The notes under the pieces were generated by a model. The model was not told where the DNA came from. It saw nothing but the letters and a program-made list of their open reading frames with translations, and ran no database searches. This document shows, piece after piece, positions 32,314-39,924 of a stretch of 64,000 bases of DNA. Position 1 is the first letter of the stretch; each line of letters opens with the position of its first letter. The DNA is from DATAXP01 sp036272935 (lineage in GTDB: Bacteria > Planctomycetota > Planctomycetia > Pirellulales > PNKZ01), in assembly GCA_036272935.1 (NCBI GenBank), contig DATAXP010000023.1, positions 86,362 to 150,361 on the forward strand, in the 5' to 3' direction. The position numbers and the translations under genes are program-made.

Positions 32314-33267
32314 TTATGCCCGCGGGTGGAACTTCTGGTGCACCGCCTTGAGCCGCGTGTGGTCGACGTGTGTATAGATTTGCGTCGTCGAGATGCTCGC
32401 ATGTCCTAGCATCTCTTGCACCAGCCGCAGGTCGGCGCCGCCAGCCAGCATGTGCGTGGCAAAACTGTGGCGCAACGTGTGGGGACTCACCCCCGCCGGT
32501 GCGCCGGCCCGGCGTGCATAGCGCGTTACCAGTTCCCAAATCCGCTGCCGTCGCAACTGCCTGCCGGAGCGCGAAACCAGCAGCCACGCCGGCGGCGTCG
32601 GAGCCTGTGCCGCCAATGCTCGCCGCTCGTGTTCCAGATACACCTTCACCGCCTCGACGGCACGGGCGCCGATCGGCACCAGCCGCTGCTTGTCGCCTTT
32701 GCCGTGGCACATGCAGAAGCCTTGATCGAGGTGCACGTCGCGCAGTTGCAACGTCGCTAGTTCGCTGGCCCGGCAACCGGTCGCATACAGTAGCTCGAGC
32801 AACGCCCGATCGCGTCGCCACCATGGCTCGCTAGTCCGCGGGGCGGTGAATAGCGCTTCGATCACTCGCGGCGGCAGCACCACCGGAATGCGTTGCCAAA
32901 GCTTCTGGCTTCCCAACAACTCGGCGGGGTTGTCGGTCACCGTCCCTTCGAGTTGCAGGTAGCGGTAGAACAATTTCAGCGATACGAGGTGCCGGGCCAG
33001 GCTCGCCGGCGCTAATTGGTGCGAGTGCAACCATGCGGCATAGTCGGCCAATTGCTGGATCGAAAGCGACTCGACTCGCCGCCCCGCGAGCCATTCATTG
33101 AACCGCCGCAAGTCGCGGCGATAGGCGGCCACCGTGTTAGTCGACAGGTGGCACTCGCTCTGTAAGTATGCGGCGAACGCCGCCGCCCACGGATGTTCGG
33201 GCGATTGCCGGTGGCTCGGCCTTGGCTTCTTGGATTGCGACGGCGGGTTCGTGCTGCGGCGCGGCAT
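32314..33267 (-). CDS. xerD: Tyrosine recombinase XerC/XerD
   Basis: 317 residues. Resolves chromosome dimers at dif. A SAM-like N-terminal core-binding domain (about 27-115) is followed by a catalytic domain with the full set Arg166, Lys190, His263-Arg266 (SPHTLRHSFATHML), His289 and nucleophile Tyr298 (HASISTTQIYTHV). A Lys/Pro-rich tail of about 25 residues precedes the normal start. XerC and XerD cannot be separated safely by eye. It is not next to any integrase-type att site or mobile genes, so a housekeeping role is likelier than a mobile one. It is convergent with the TPR gene and divergent from galE. Confidence 0.9.
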   Translation of the reverse strand: MPRRSTNPPSQSKKPRPSHRQSPEHPWAAAFAAYLQSECHLSTNTVAAYRRDLRRFNEWLAGRRVESLSIQQLADYAAWLHSHQLAPASLARHLVSLKLFYRYLQLEGTVTDNPAELLGSQKLWQRIPVVLPPRVIEALFTAPRTSEPWWRRDRALLELLYATGCRASELATLQLRDVHLDQGFCMCHGKGDKQRLVPIGARAVEAVKVYLEHERRALAAQAPTPPAWLLVSRSGRQLRRQRIWELVTRYARRAGAPAGVSPHTLRHSFATHMLAGGADLRLVQEMLGHASISTTQIYTHVDHTRLKAVHQKFHPRA

Positions 33268-33332
33268 ACTCTCTTTGATCGATCATCGACACGCCCAGGG
33301 GCGCTCCTTCTGGCAATCCGTGGGCCAGCCCT

Positions 33333-33338
33333 TACAAT
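33333..33338 (+). promoter_or_regulatory. -10 box for leaderless galE transcript
   Basis: TACAAT with CTGGCA 17 nt upstream (33310-33315). The box ends 7 nt before the galE ATG, so +1 falls on the start codon. Confidence 0.5.
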
Positions 33339-33345
33339 CCGCCTT

Positions 33346-34344
33346 ATGAATATTCTCGTTACCGGCGGAGCAGGTTATATCGGCAGCCATGCCGTGCGGC
33401 TGCTGACACTCGCCGGCCACCAGGTTTGGGCTTACGACAACCTGGTATACGGCCACCGCGCGGCAGTGCCGGCCGGCCGGCTCATCGAGGCCGACTTGGC
33501 CGACCGAGCGCGGACAGAGCAGACGCTGCGCGAGCACCGCATCGAAGCGGTCATGCACTTCGCGGCATTCGCCGCGGTGGGCGAAAGCGTTACCGATCCG
33601 GCCAAGTACTATCAGAACAACGTCGCGGCAAGCCTGGGGATGCTCGAAGCGATGCGCGCCGCCGGCGTGCGCAAGATTGTTTTCTCCAGCACCACGGCGA
33701 CTTACGGCGTGCCGAAGATGATTCCGATCACCGAAGACGAATTGCAGTTGCCGGTGAACCCCTATGGCGTCACCAAGCACATCGTCGAGCAGGCGCTGGC
33801 CGACTATGCCCGCGCCTACGGTTTTGCCTACGCCGCGCTGCGGTACTTCAACGCCTCGGGCGCTAGTCCCGATGGCGACATCGGCGAGGACCATGCGCCC
33901 GAAACGCACCTGATCCCGCTGGTGCTGCAAGTCGCCCTTGGCCAGCGGCCGAAGATCACCATCTTCGGCGACGACTATCCGACGCCCGACGGCACCTGCA
34001 TCCGCGACTATGTGCATGTCGACGATCTGGGGACCGCGCACCTGCAAGCGCTCGATCGGCTCAAGCCCGGCGAGGGAATCTGCCTCAACCTCGGCACTGG
34101 CCGCGGCCACAGCGTGCGCGAGGTGATCGACACTTGCCGTGCAGTCTCGGGCCGCGAAATCCCCTTTGAGATCGGACCGCGCCGCGCCGGCGATCCGCCG
34201 GAGCTAGTTGCCGACGCGACCCGTGCCCGCCAACAATTAGGCTGGCAGCCGCGCTTTCCCGAGTTGCGGCAGATCGTCGAAACGGCGTGGAAGTGGCACA
34301 AATCGCATCCGAACGGATACGATAACGAAAGGCGATCGTCCTAA
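33346..34344 (+). CDS. galE: UDP-glucose 4-epimerase
   Basis: 332 residues, extended SDR fold. Interconverts UDP-glucose and UDP-galactose with bound NAD. The Rossmann motif GGAGYIG (7-13), the Ser/Thr region FSSTTATYG (113-121) and catalytic Tyr140-xxx-Lys144 (NPYGVTKH) are present, as are RYFNASGASPDGDIGEDH and DGTCIRDYVHVDDL. ATG 33346 is chosen because homology begins there (MNILVTGGAGYIG). The TACAAT box 7 nt upstream implies a leaderless mRNA. It is followed 27 nt later by a YhaM-like gene. Confidence 0.95.
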   Translation: MNILVTGGAGYIGSHAVRLLTLAGHQVWAYDNLVYGHRAAVPAGRLIEADLADRARTEQTLREHRIEAVMHFAAFAAVGESVTDPAKYYQNNVAASLGMLEAMRAAGVRKIVFSSTTATYGVPKMIPITEDELQLPVNPYGVTKHIVEQALADYARAYGFAYAALRYFNASGASPDGDIGEDHAPETHLIPLVLQVALGQRPKITIFGDDYPTPDGTCIRDYVHVDDLGTAHLQALDRLKPGEGICLNLGTGRGHSVREVIDTCRAVSGREIPFEIGPRRAGDPPELVADATRARQQLGWQPRFPELRQIVETAWKWHKSHPNGYDNERRSS

Positions 34345-34371
34345 GGCGTCACTCAGGCGAGAAACGAATTC

Positions 34372-35394
34372 ATGGCAACCAAGGTTGCGCAACAAGTCGT
34401 CGCACTCTCGGCCATGACCAACGGTCAGGAGGCCGATCTGTTCGCCCTGCTCACGAGCAAGGAGGAGTTGACCACGCGCGACGGCAAGCCGTACTTCAAG
34501 GTGGGCTTTCGCGACGCCGGCCGGCAAGTGCAGTTTCCGATCTGGAACGATTCGACCTGGGCGGACGACTGCCGCAGCAACTGGTCGCCCGGTAGCTATT
34601 ACAAGTTGCGTGCCGTGTATCGCGACACGAACTACGGCCCGCAGCTCGAGATCCGCAAGATTCGCCCGGTGTGCGACGACGATGCGGCCGATGGCTTCGA
34701 TCCCGCCGAGTTCCTGCCACGCTCGCGGTTCGATGCCCAGGAAATGTTCGACGAGCTGCTGTCGATCGCACGCAAACGGATTGACGACGCGGCACTGCGG
34801 CAACTTGTCGTAGGCCTGCTGCAAGAGTCGCGCGACGAACTGCTGATGCTGCCAGCCGCCACGCGCAACCATCACTGCTTCGTGGGCGGGTATCTGGAAC
34901 ACGTGCTGAGCGTGACTCGCACTGCCGTGATGCTGGCCGATAAGTACGACGATTACTATCCTGACCTACGGCCGCCGTTGAACAAGGGGCTGGTCGCGGC
35001 CGGCGCGATCTTGCACGACATCGGCAAGCTGCACGAGATCGCCTGGCAGCCGGGCGGGGCCGAGTACACGCCGTCCGGCATGCTCGTGGGGCATATTCTG
35101 CAAGGGCGCGACATCGTGCGCGACGCCGCGGTGGCTCAGGCCACGGCTGGTAAGCCGCTCGATTCCGAAACCCTGCTGCGGCTGGAGCACATCATCATCT
35201 CGCACCAGCGATTGCCCGAGTGGGGTTCGCCGAAGCCGCCGATGACTCCCGAGGCGCTGCTAGTGCACTACGCTGACGATCTCGACGCCAAGTACCACAT
35301 GATCTACGTGGCGTTCCGCGACGACCCGAGCACCGGCCCGCTCACGAGCAACAAGAACCAGCTCTTCCAGAAGCTATTCCGTGGCGGCCAGTAA
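34372..35394 (+). CDS. YhaM-like HD-domain 3'-5' exoribonuclease
   Basis: 340 residues. An N-terminal OB-fold (about 15-100; ELTTRDGKPYFKVGFRDAGRQVQFPIWND) is followed by an HD phosphohydrolase domain with H168, GGYLEH (172-177), ILHDIGKLHE (His215-Asp216) and a later HYADDLDAK. This layout is that of B. subtilis YhaM, a 3'-5' exonuclease of single-stranded RNA/DNA needing Mn. It probably forms an operon with galE. Its last 21 nt overlap, antisense, the extended C-terminus of murA. Confidence 0.85.
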   Translation: MATKVAQQVVALSAMTNGQEADLFALLTSKEELTTRDGKPYFKVGFRDAGRQVQFPIWNDSTWADDCRSNWSPGSYYKLRAVYRDTNYGPQLEIRKIRPVCDDDAADGFDPAEFLPRSRFDAQEMFDELLSIARKRIDDAALRQLVVGLLQESRDELLMLPAATRNHHCFVGGYLEHVLSVTRTAVMLADKYDDYYPDLRPPLNKGLVAAGAILHDIGKLHEIAWQPGGAEYTPSGMLVGHILQGRDIVRDAAVAQATAGKPLDSETLLRLEHIIISHQRLPEWGSPKPPMTPEALLVHYADDLDAKYHMIYVAFRDDPSTGPLTSNKNQLFQKLFRGGQ

Positions 35395-36711
35395 ATCGGC
35401 AGTAGAGTTAGCCGCGTCGCTTGCGACGCGCGGGGCAAGCCCAGCGGCTAAACATGTTCGGTACTCGACCCTTCCCCCCAGCGCTCGCAGCTTGGAATCG
35501 ATCCCATCGTATCCGCGCGATAAATGCGACGTGCCAAGCACCGTCGTGCGCCCTCGTGCAGCAACGCCGGCGAGCACCAGCGCGGCGCTGGCGCGCAGAT
35601 CGGTCGCGCGAACGTTCGCGCCGACCAGTTTGCTCACGCCCCGGACCACCACGCCATCTGCCGTTCGTTCGACGTCAGCTCCGAACCGCCGCAACTGCTG
35701 CACGTGTGCAAATCGCTCGGGGAACACGCGATCGCGAACGGTGCTCGTGCCGCGAGCCAGAGTTGTGAGCACCGTCAATTGTGCTTGCACGTCGGTTGGG
35801 ATCGCCGGATACGGCAGCGCGTCGATCGTCACCGGTCGTAGGTAGTGGCAACCACTCGCGCGAATCCAATCGCTGCCGACCTCGATCGCCACGCCGGCCG
35901 CGTCCATTACGCCAAGCACCGCATCCAGATGCTCCGGCACAACACGTTCGACGGTCACGCTTCCGCGGGTGACCGCCCCGGCCAGCAATAGCGTGGCCGC
36001 TTCAATGCGATCGGGGATGATCGTGTGATCGGCTGAGCCGAGCGATTCGACGCCGAGAATCTCGATCGTCGAGGTGCCCAGGCCGGCAATCCGTGCTCCC
36101 AGGGTGATCAGGAATCGACCCAGGTCGACGATCTCCGGCTCACGCGCCGCGGAGCTTATGACAGTGCGACCACGGGCCAGCACGGCTGCCGACATCACGT
36201 TGGCGGTGCCGGTGACGGTCGTGCCGCGCGGACCAGTCAGGTCGATCGTCGCTCCGCGCAGCCGTCGAGCGCGGGCCACGTAATAGCCGTTAGTCACGCG
36301 AATATCCGCACCCAGTGCCGCCAAGCCGCGCAAGTGCAAGTCAATCGGCCGGGCGCCGATCGCACATCCGCCCGGTACTGCGACAATCGCTTTTCGTCGG
36401 CGAGCCAGCAATGGGCCGAGCACGCAGAAGCTTGCCCGCATTTGGCTTACCCAACGTCGGCTGGCCCGGCAACGTGTGGAATCGATCGCTGTTAGGCGGA
36501 GTGTCCCGTCGACGCTGCGATGCGCCGCGAGGCCCAACTCTCTGAGCACTCGCTCGAGCGTTGCCACGTCGGTCAAGTGCGGCACACGCCGTAATGTGAC
36601 CGGGCCGGTCGCCAGGATCGACGCTGCCATGATCGGCAGCGCCGCGTTCTTCGATCCGGCAGCCGTCACCGTGCCGTGCAGCGGGATTCCGCCATCGATG
36701 AGCAGCGGCAT
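35374..36711 (-). CDS. murA: UDP-N-acetylglucosamine 1-carboxyvinyltransferase with repeat-encoded tail
   Basis: 445 residues. Transfers enolpyruvate from PEP to UDP-GlcNAc, the first committed step of peptidoglycan synthesis. SKNAALP near Lys21-Asn22, VPGGCAIGARPIDLH with catalytic Cys116 (fosfomycin target), and RIEAATLLLAGA are present. Homology ends near GIDSKLRALGGRVEY; the last 25 or so residues (CLAAGLAPRVASDAANSTAD and on) are encoded by a TTAGCC palindrome at 35408-35451 and then run antisense into the yhaM-like 3' end. The tail probably arose when the repeat removed the old stop. murA in a planctomycete supports a peptidoglycan cell wall. Confidence 0.92.
   Translation of the reverse strand: MPLLIDGGIPLHGTVTAAGSKNAALPIMAASILATGPVTLRRVPHLTDVATLERVLRELGLAAHRSVDGTLRLTAIDSTRCRASRRWVSQMRASFCVLGPLLARRRKAIVAVPGGCAIGARPIDLHLRGLAALGADIRVTNGYYVARARRLRGATIDLTGPRGTTVTGTANVMSAAVLARGRTVISSAAREPEIVDLGRFLITLGARIAGLGTSTIEILGVESLGSADHTIIPDRIEAATLLLAGAVTRGSVTVERVVPEHLDAVLGVMDAAGVAIEVGSDWIRASGCHYLRPVTIDALPYPAIPTDVQAQLTVLTTLARGTSTVRDRVFPERFAHVQQLRRFGADVERTADGVVVRGVSKLVGANVRATDLRASAALVLAGVAARGRTTVLGTSHLSRGYDGIDSKLRALGGRVEYRTCLAAGLAPRVASDAANSTADLLAATE
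35408..35451. repeat. TTAGCC palindrome element, copy B (full length)
   Basis: 44 nt bounded by inverted ends TTAGCCGC / GCGGCTAA. It contains GCGTCGC-TT-GCGACGC (35414-35429) and a second palindrome GGGGCAAGCCC. It lies inside the 3' end of murA, whose last residues it encodes, between convergent murA and the yhaM-like gene. Confidence 0.85.
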
Positions 36712-36715
36712 AGTC

Positions 36716-36742
36716 GGCAGAGGGCAGTAGGCAGTAATGGCA
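36716..36742. repeat. GGCAGAGGGCAGTAGGCAG word tract
   Basis: Short run of GGCAG/GGCAGTA words directly upstream of the murA start. No hairpin partner was found. Confidence 0.45.
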
Positions 36743-36904
36743 AACTGGCGCGGGTAGGAGGATGACGTTTTCTCCGCGGTGCGGCAATGCCGATTTGCAC
36801 TCCATCACAGCTAGCAGCCATCGACGAAACCCCAAAGGTCGGCTACATATAGTCGCGACCGGACAGCAGCCCTATCACAATTCTCGAACAATGAGGCCGT
36901 TGCG

Positions 36905-37309
36905 ATGCACATCACGCCGTACTTGCACTTCGAAGGCCGTTGCGACGAAGCGATCGAGTTCTACGGGAAAGCGGTCGGCGCTGAGGTGAAAATGCTGATG
37001 CGGTTCAAGGATGCACCGGATCAGAGCATGATTTCGCACGGCAACAAGGAGAAGGTGATGCACGCCGAGCTGCGGATCGGCGACTCGACGGTGCTCGTGT
37101 CCGACGGTCGCTGCCAGACCCCGCCGAAGTTTCAAGGCTTCTCGCTGGCGACAACCGTGAAGAGCGAAGCCGAGGCCGACAAGTGCTACAACGCCCTGGC
37201 CGACGGCGGCCAGCCGCTGATGCCCCTGGCCAAGACGTTTTTTTCGCCGCGCTTTGGCATGGTCACCGACCGCTTCGGCGTGATGTGGATGGTGATGGTT
37301 GGCCAATAG
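36905..37309 (+). CDS. VOC/PhnB-like glyoxalase-fold protein
   Basis: 134 residues, the small 3-demethylubiquinone-methyltransferase-like (PhnB) branch of the vicinal oxygen chelate superfamily: ITPYLHFEGRCDEAIEFYGKAVGAE at the start, VMHAELRIGDSTVLVSD in the middle and WGMVTDRFGVMWMV-like FFSPRFGMVTDRFGVMWMVMV at the end. Members bind a metal in a paired beta-alpha-beta-beta-beta fold and have varied functions; the substrate is unknown. GAGG lies 9 nt before the ATG. It is convergent with prmC. Confidence 0.88.
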   Translation: MHITPYLHFEGRCDEAIEFYGKAVGAEVKMLMRFKDAPDQSMISHGNKEKVMHAELRIGDSTVLVSDGRCQTPPKFQGFSLATTVKSEAEADKCYNALADGGQPLMPLAKTFFSPRFGMVTDRFGVMWMVMVGQ

Positions 37310-37396
37310 GCGAAGGTAGAAGGCGCAAGGTAGAAGCGGGAAGGGCCGGGAATTCTCCGTTGCTTCTAGCTTCCGCCTTTTCGCTTCTACCTTTTC
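37310..37396. repeat. GAAGGTAGAAGG inverted tract between VOC gene and prmC
   Basis: The left part (GGCGAAGGTAGAAGGCGCAA onward) and the right part (its complement-like GCTTCTAGCTTCCGCC, CGCTTCTACCTTTTCC) can pair imperfectly. It forms the gap between two convergent genes, and AAGGTAG on the minus strand supplies the prmC stop codon. Confidence 0.65.
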
Positions 37397-38274
37397 CGTG
37401 CTTCGGCGACGCGCGGTAGGCCGGCGAGGTCTTTAACTGTCGGCATCAACTGCCAGCGGCCGTCGGCGGTGAGCAGCTCGCGCACCGCCTCGTCGATCAT
37501 CGGGCTGATTTCCAGGAGCAGCGAGCCGCCGGGCTGGAGGCGTTCGGCAGCTTGCGGGATCAGCCGCTCGATGACTTCCGTCCCTTGCGGCCCAGCCTCA
37601 AGCGCCTCGCGCGGCTCGAATCGGCGCACATCGGCGGCGAGACCTGCCATCTCGCTGGACTTCACGTAAGGCGGATTGCTCGCGATGAAGTCGAACTTCG
37701 CGTCCTTCGCAACCGAGGCGAGCAAATCGCCTTGCAGAAACGCGATCCGCGCGCTCACGCCATGTTCCGCGGCATTGGAGCGGGCTACTTCGAGTGCTGC
37801 GGCACTAATGTCGGTTGCCATCACCCCACAGTTCGGCAGTTGCTTGGCGGCGCAGATCGCGATGATGCCGCTGCCAGTCCCAACGTCGGCGATCCGCCAT
37901 GGCTCGTCCCGTGGCGGTTGCTGACGGATGAGATCGAGCAGCCGAATTACCAGGAACTCAGTCTCTGGCCGCGGAATCAGCACGTCGGTAGTGACGCGGA
38001 ACGGCAGCGAAAAGAACTCGCGTCGCCCGACGAGATAAGCGACGGGCATCCCCTCGGCGCGCTGCTTCACCAGTTCGCGATACGCCGCGCGCTGCGAATC
38101 GTTGGGCTGCTCCTCGAAACGCGTGTAAAGCTCGATGCGCTGGCAGCGGAGCACGTGTGCGAGCAGCACCTCGGCATCCAACCGGGGACTATCGGCCCCG
38201 CGCCCTTTCAGGTAGTCGGCCGTCCACGCCAGCAGCCGGCCGATCGTCCACGGGGCGGAGGCGGCGTCAGCCAC
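37387..38274 (-). CDS. prmC: Release factor glutamine methyltransferase
   Basis: 295 residues. Methylates the Gln of the GGQ motif in release factors. An N-terminal helical domain (about 1-95), PRPETE (101-106), the SAM-binding VGTGSG (131-136) and the catalytic NPPY (200-203) are present. The start is GTG at 38274 with TGGGAG upstream. The stop lies in a GAAGGTAG repeat. It follows prfA, whose product it modifies, after a 99-nt gap filled by another repeat: a classical prfA-prmC pair. Confidence 0.94.
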   Translation of the reverse strand: MADAASAPWTIGRLLAWTADYLKGRGADSPRLDAEVLLAHVLRCQRIELYTRFEEQPNDSQRAAYRELVKQRAEGMPVAYLVGRREFFSLPFRVTTDVLIPRPETEFLVIRLLDLIRQQPPRDEPWRIADVGTGSGIIAICAAKQLPNCGVMATDISAAALEVARSNAAEHGVSARIAFLQGDLLASVAKDAKFDFIASNPPYVKSSEMAGLAADVRRFEPREALEAGPQGTEVIERLIPQAAERLQPGGSLLLEISPMIDEAVRELLTADGRWQLMPTVKDLAGLPRVAEARKR

Positions 38275-38282
38275 GGGACGCT

Positions 38283-38372
38283 CCCAAGGCAGAATGCAGA
38301 AGGATGAAGACAGAAGTTCGGACGGCAGCTAAGTGTGCCTTTATTTCTGCCTTCTGCCTTCTGCCTTCTGCC
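38283..38372. repeat. AGGCAGAATGCAGAAGG / TTCTGCC tandem heptamers
   Basis: The right part is four perfect tandem copies of TTCTGCC (38345-38372). The left part (38287-38317) is the same words in opposite orientation (AGGCAGAATGCAGAAGGATG and on), so the two halves can pair. It fills the prfA-prmC gap and begins right at the prfA stop. Confidence 0.8.
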
Positions 38373-38373
38373 T

Positions 38374-39444
38374 TCATTCAAAAGCGTCCCGCTGCTGCTG
38401 CCGGTCGTACTCGATGAGCGCGGCGTGCACCGGTTCCAGATTGCCGGCAATGATCTTGTCGAGCTGGTACAGCGACAGGTTGATGCGGTGGTCGGTGAGC
38501 CGGTTCTGCGGGAAATTGTAGGTGCGGATGCGCTCGCTGCGATCCCCCGAACCGACGAGCGTCTTGCGCTCCTGCGAGCGCTTAGCATGTTCCTGCTCGC
38601 GCTTGTGCTCGTACAGTCGCGTCTTCAGCACGCGCAGCGCTTTGGCGAAGTTCTTGTGCTGGCTCTTCTCGTCCTGGCACTGCACGACGATGCCCGACTC
38701 GAGATGCGTGAGCCGCACGGCCGACTGCGTTTTGTTCACGTGCTGCCCGCCAGGGCCGCTGGCGCAGAACAGGTCCTTGCGATAATCGTCCGGCTTGATG
38801 TCGATCTCGACGTCCTCCGGCTCAGGCATCACGGCCACCGTGGCGGCCGAAGTGTGTACGCGTCCCTGGGCTTCGGTCTCGGGGACGCGCTGCACGCGGT
38901 GACCGCCGCTCTCGTAGCGCAGGAGCTGATACACCTGTTCCCCTTCGAGGCCCAGGATCAGCTCCTTGAATCCGCCCAGCTCGGTGGCACTCATGTCCAT
39001 GATTTCGACCTTCCACCCCTTCGACTCGGCGTAGTGCTTGTACATGTCGTACAAGTCGCGGGCGAATAGTCCCGCCTCTTCGCCGCCGGTGCCGGCGCGG
39101 ATTTCGACGATGCAACGGGCCCGCGCCGCATCTTCGCCGCCGATCGTCATGTCGAGCAGCTCGTGCCATAGCGCCTCGCGCTGCTCGCGCAGTTCGGGCA
39201 ATTCGGCCTCGGCCAGTTCACGCAGTTCGGCGTCGCCGTCGGCCGCCAAGGCCATGGCATCGGCGATTTGCTGATTGAGGTCGCGAAAGCGGCGATACTT
39301 GGTGGCCACCTTGGCCAACGAGCCGCGTTCGCGGGCCACGGCGGCAATCTGCGCCGAATTGCTGAGCACCGCCGGGTCGGTGAGTTTTTGCTCGAGCTCG
39401 TCGAACCTGGCAAGCTGTTTGTCGAGCGTTTCCCTGATGTTCAT
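38374..39444 (-). CDS. prfA: Peptide chain release factor 1
   Basis: 356 residues. Terminates translation at UAA/UAG. The codon-reading tripeptide region RVPETEAQGRVHTSAATVAVMPE (P-E-T at 188-190, in the RF1 PxT position) and the catalytic GGQ at 232-234 (CASGPGGQHVNKT) are present. The N-terminal coiled-coil domain and length are normal. There is no Shine-Dalgarno. Upstream is rpmE and downstream prmC, the order found in many bacteria. Confidence 0.96.
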   Translation of the reverse strand: MNIRETLDKQLARFDELEQKLTDPAVLSNSAQIAAVARERGSLAKVATKYRRFRDLNQQIADAMALAADGDAELRELAEAELPELREQREALWHELLDMTIGGEDAARARCIVEIRAGTGGEEAGLFARDLYDMYKHYAESKGWKVEIMDMSATELGGFKELILGLEGEQVYQLLRYESGGHRVQRVPETEAQGRVHTSAATVAVMPEPEDVEIDIKPDDYRKDLFCASGPGGQHVNKTQSAVRLTHLESGIVVQCQDEKSQHKNFAKALRVLKTRLYEHKREQEHAKRSQERKTLVGSGDRSERIRTYNFPQNRLTDHRINLSLYQLDKIIAGNLEPVHAALIEYDRQQQRDAFE

Positions 39445-39545
39445 GGCCAGCGGTCGAGCGTGAGGACGAGGAGCGACGCGAACAGGTCAACAAAAAGGGC
39501 GCAAGGCCGCATCGACGGCCAGCGCCCAAACGTGATCTGCGGTCG

Positions 39546-39821
39546 CTACTCGGCGGCGGCGGGCTCGCTGGCGGCCGGCTCGACCTTGGCCCCCTTCTTG
39601 CCGCGCTTGAGGCTCGCGTACCCCGCGGCCGAGAACTTGTTCTTGAACTTCTCGATCCGGCCGGCCGTGTCGACGTATTTCAGCTTGCCCGTGTAGAACG
39701 GATGGCAAGCATTGCAAATATCGATCTTGATTTCCGGCTGCGTGCTGCGGGTGACGAACGTATTGCCGCACCCGCACTTCACGACCGTTTCCATGTACTT
39801 GGGGTGGATTTCTTTCTTCAT
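39546..39821 (-). CDS. rpmE: 50S ribosomal protein L31, zinc-binding form
   Basis: 91 residues, of which the first 70 are the L31 core: MKKEIHPKYMETVVKCGCGN with Cys16 and Cys18, and ICNACHPFYTGK with the second Cys pair, so this is the zinc (C+) form. The C-terminal tail is extended and rich in Ala, Glu, Pro and Ser (KVEPAASEPAAAE), longer than usual. AGGAG lies about 10 nt before the ATG. It is the first gene of the rpmE-prfA-prmC group. Confidence 0.95.
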   Translation of the reverse strand: MKKEIHPKYMETVVKCGCGNTFVTRSTQPEIKIDICNACHPFYTGKLKYVDTAGRIEKFKNKFSAAGYASLKRGKKGAKVEPAASEPAAAE

Positions 39822-39924
39822 GGCCGGTAGCTCCTGGCTGAATCGGAACGAACAATCGTACCGGCGGCGGCAAGGAACGACAAGGCCTGATCGAATTGCC
39901 GCCTTACCGCGGTTCGTTTAGCCG

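Noticed and set aside
32314..33267. Xer gene as evidence of an integrated mobile element
   Set aside because: No attachment-site duplication, phage, transfer or cargo genes flank it; neighbours are housekeeping genes, so chromosome-dimer resolution is the simpler reading.
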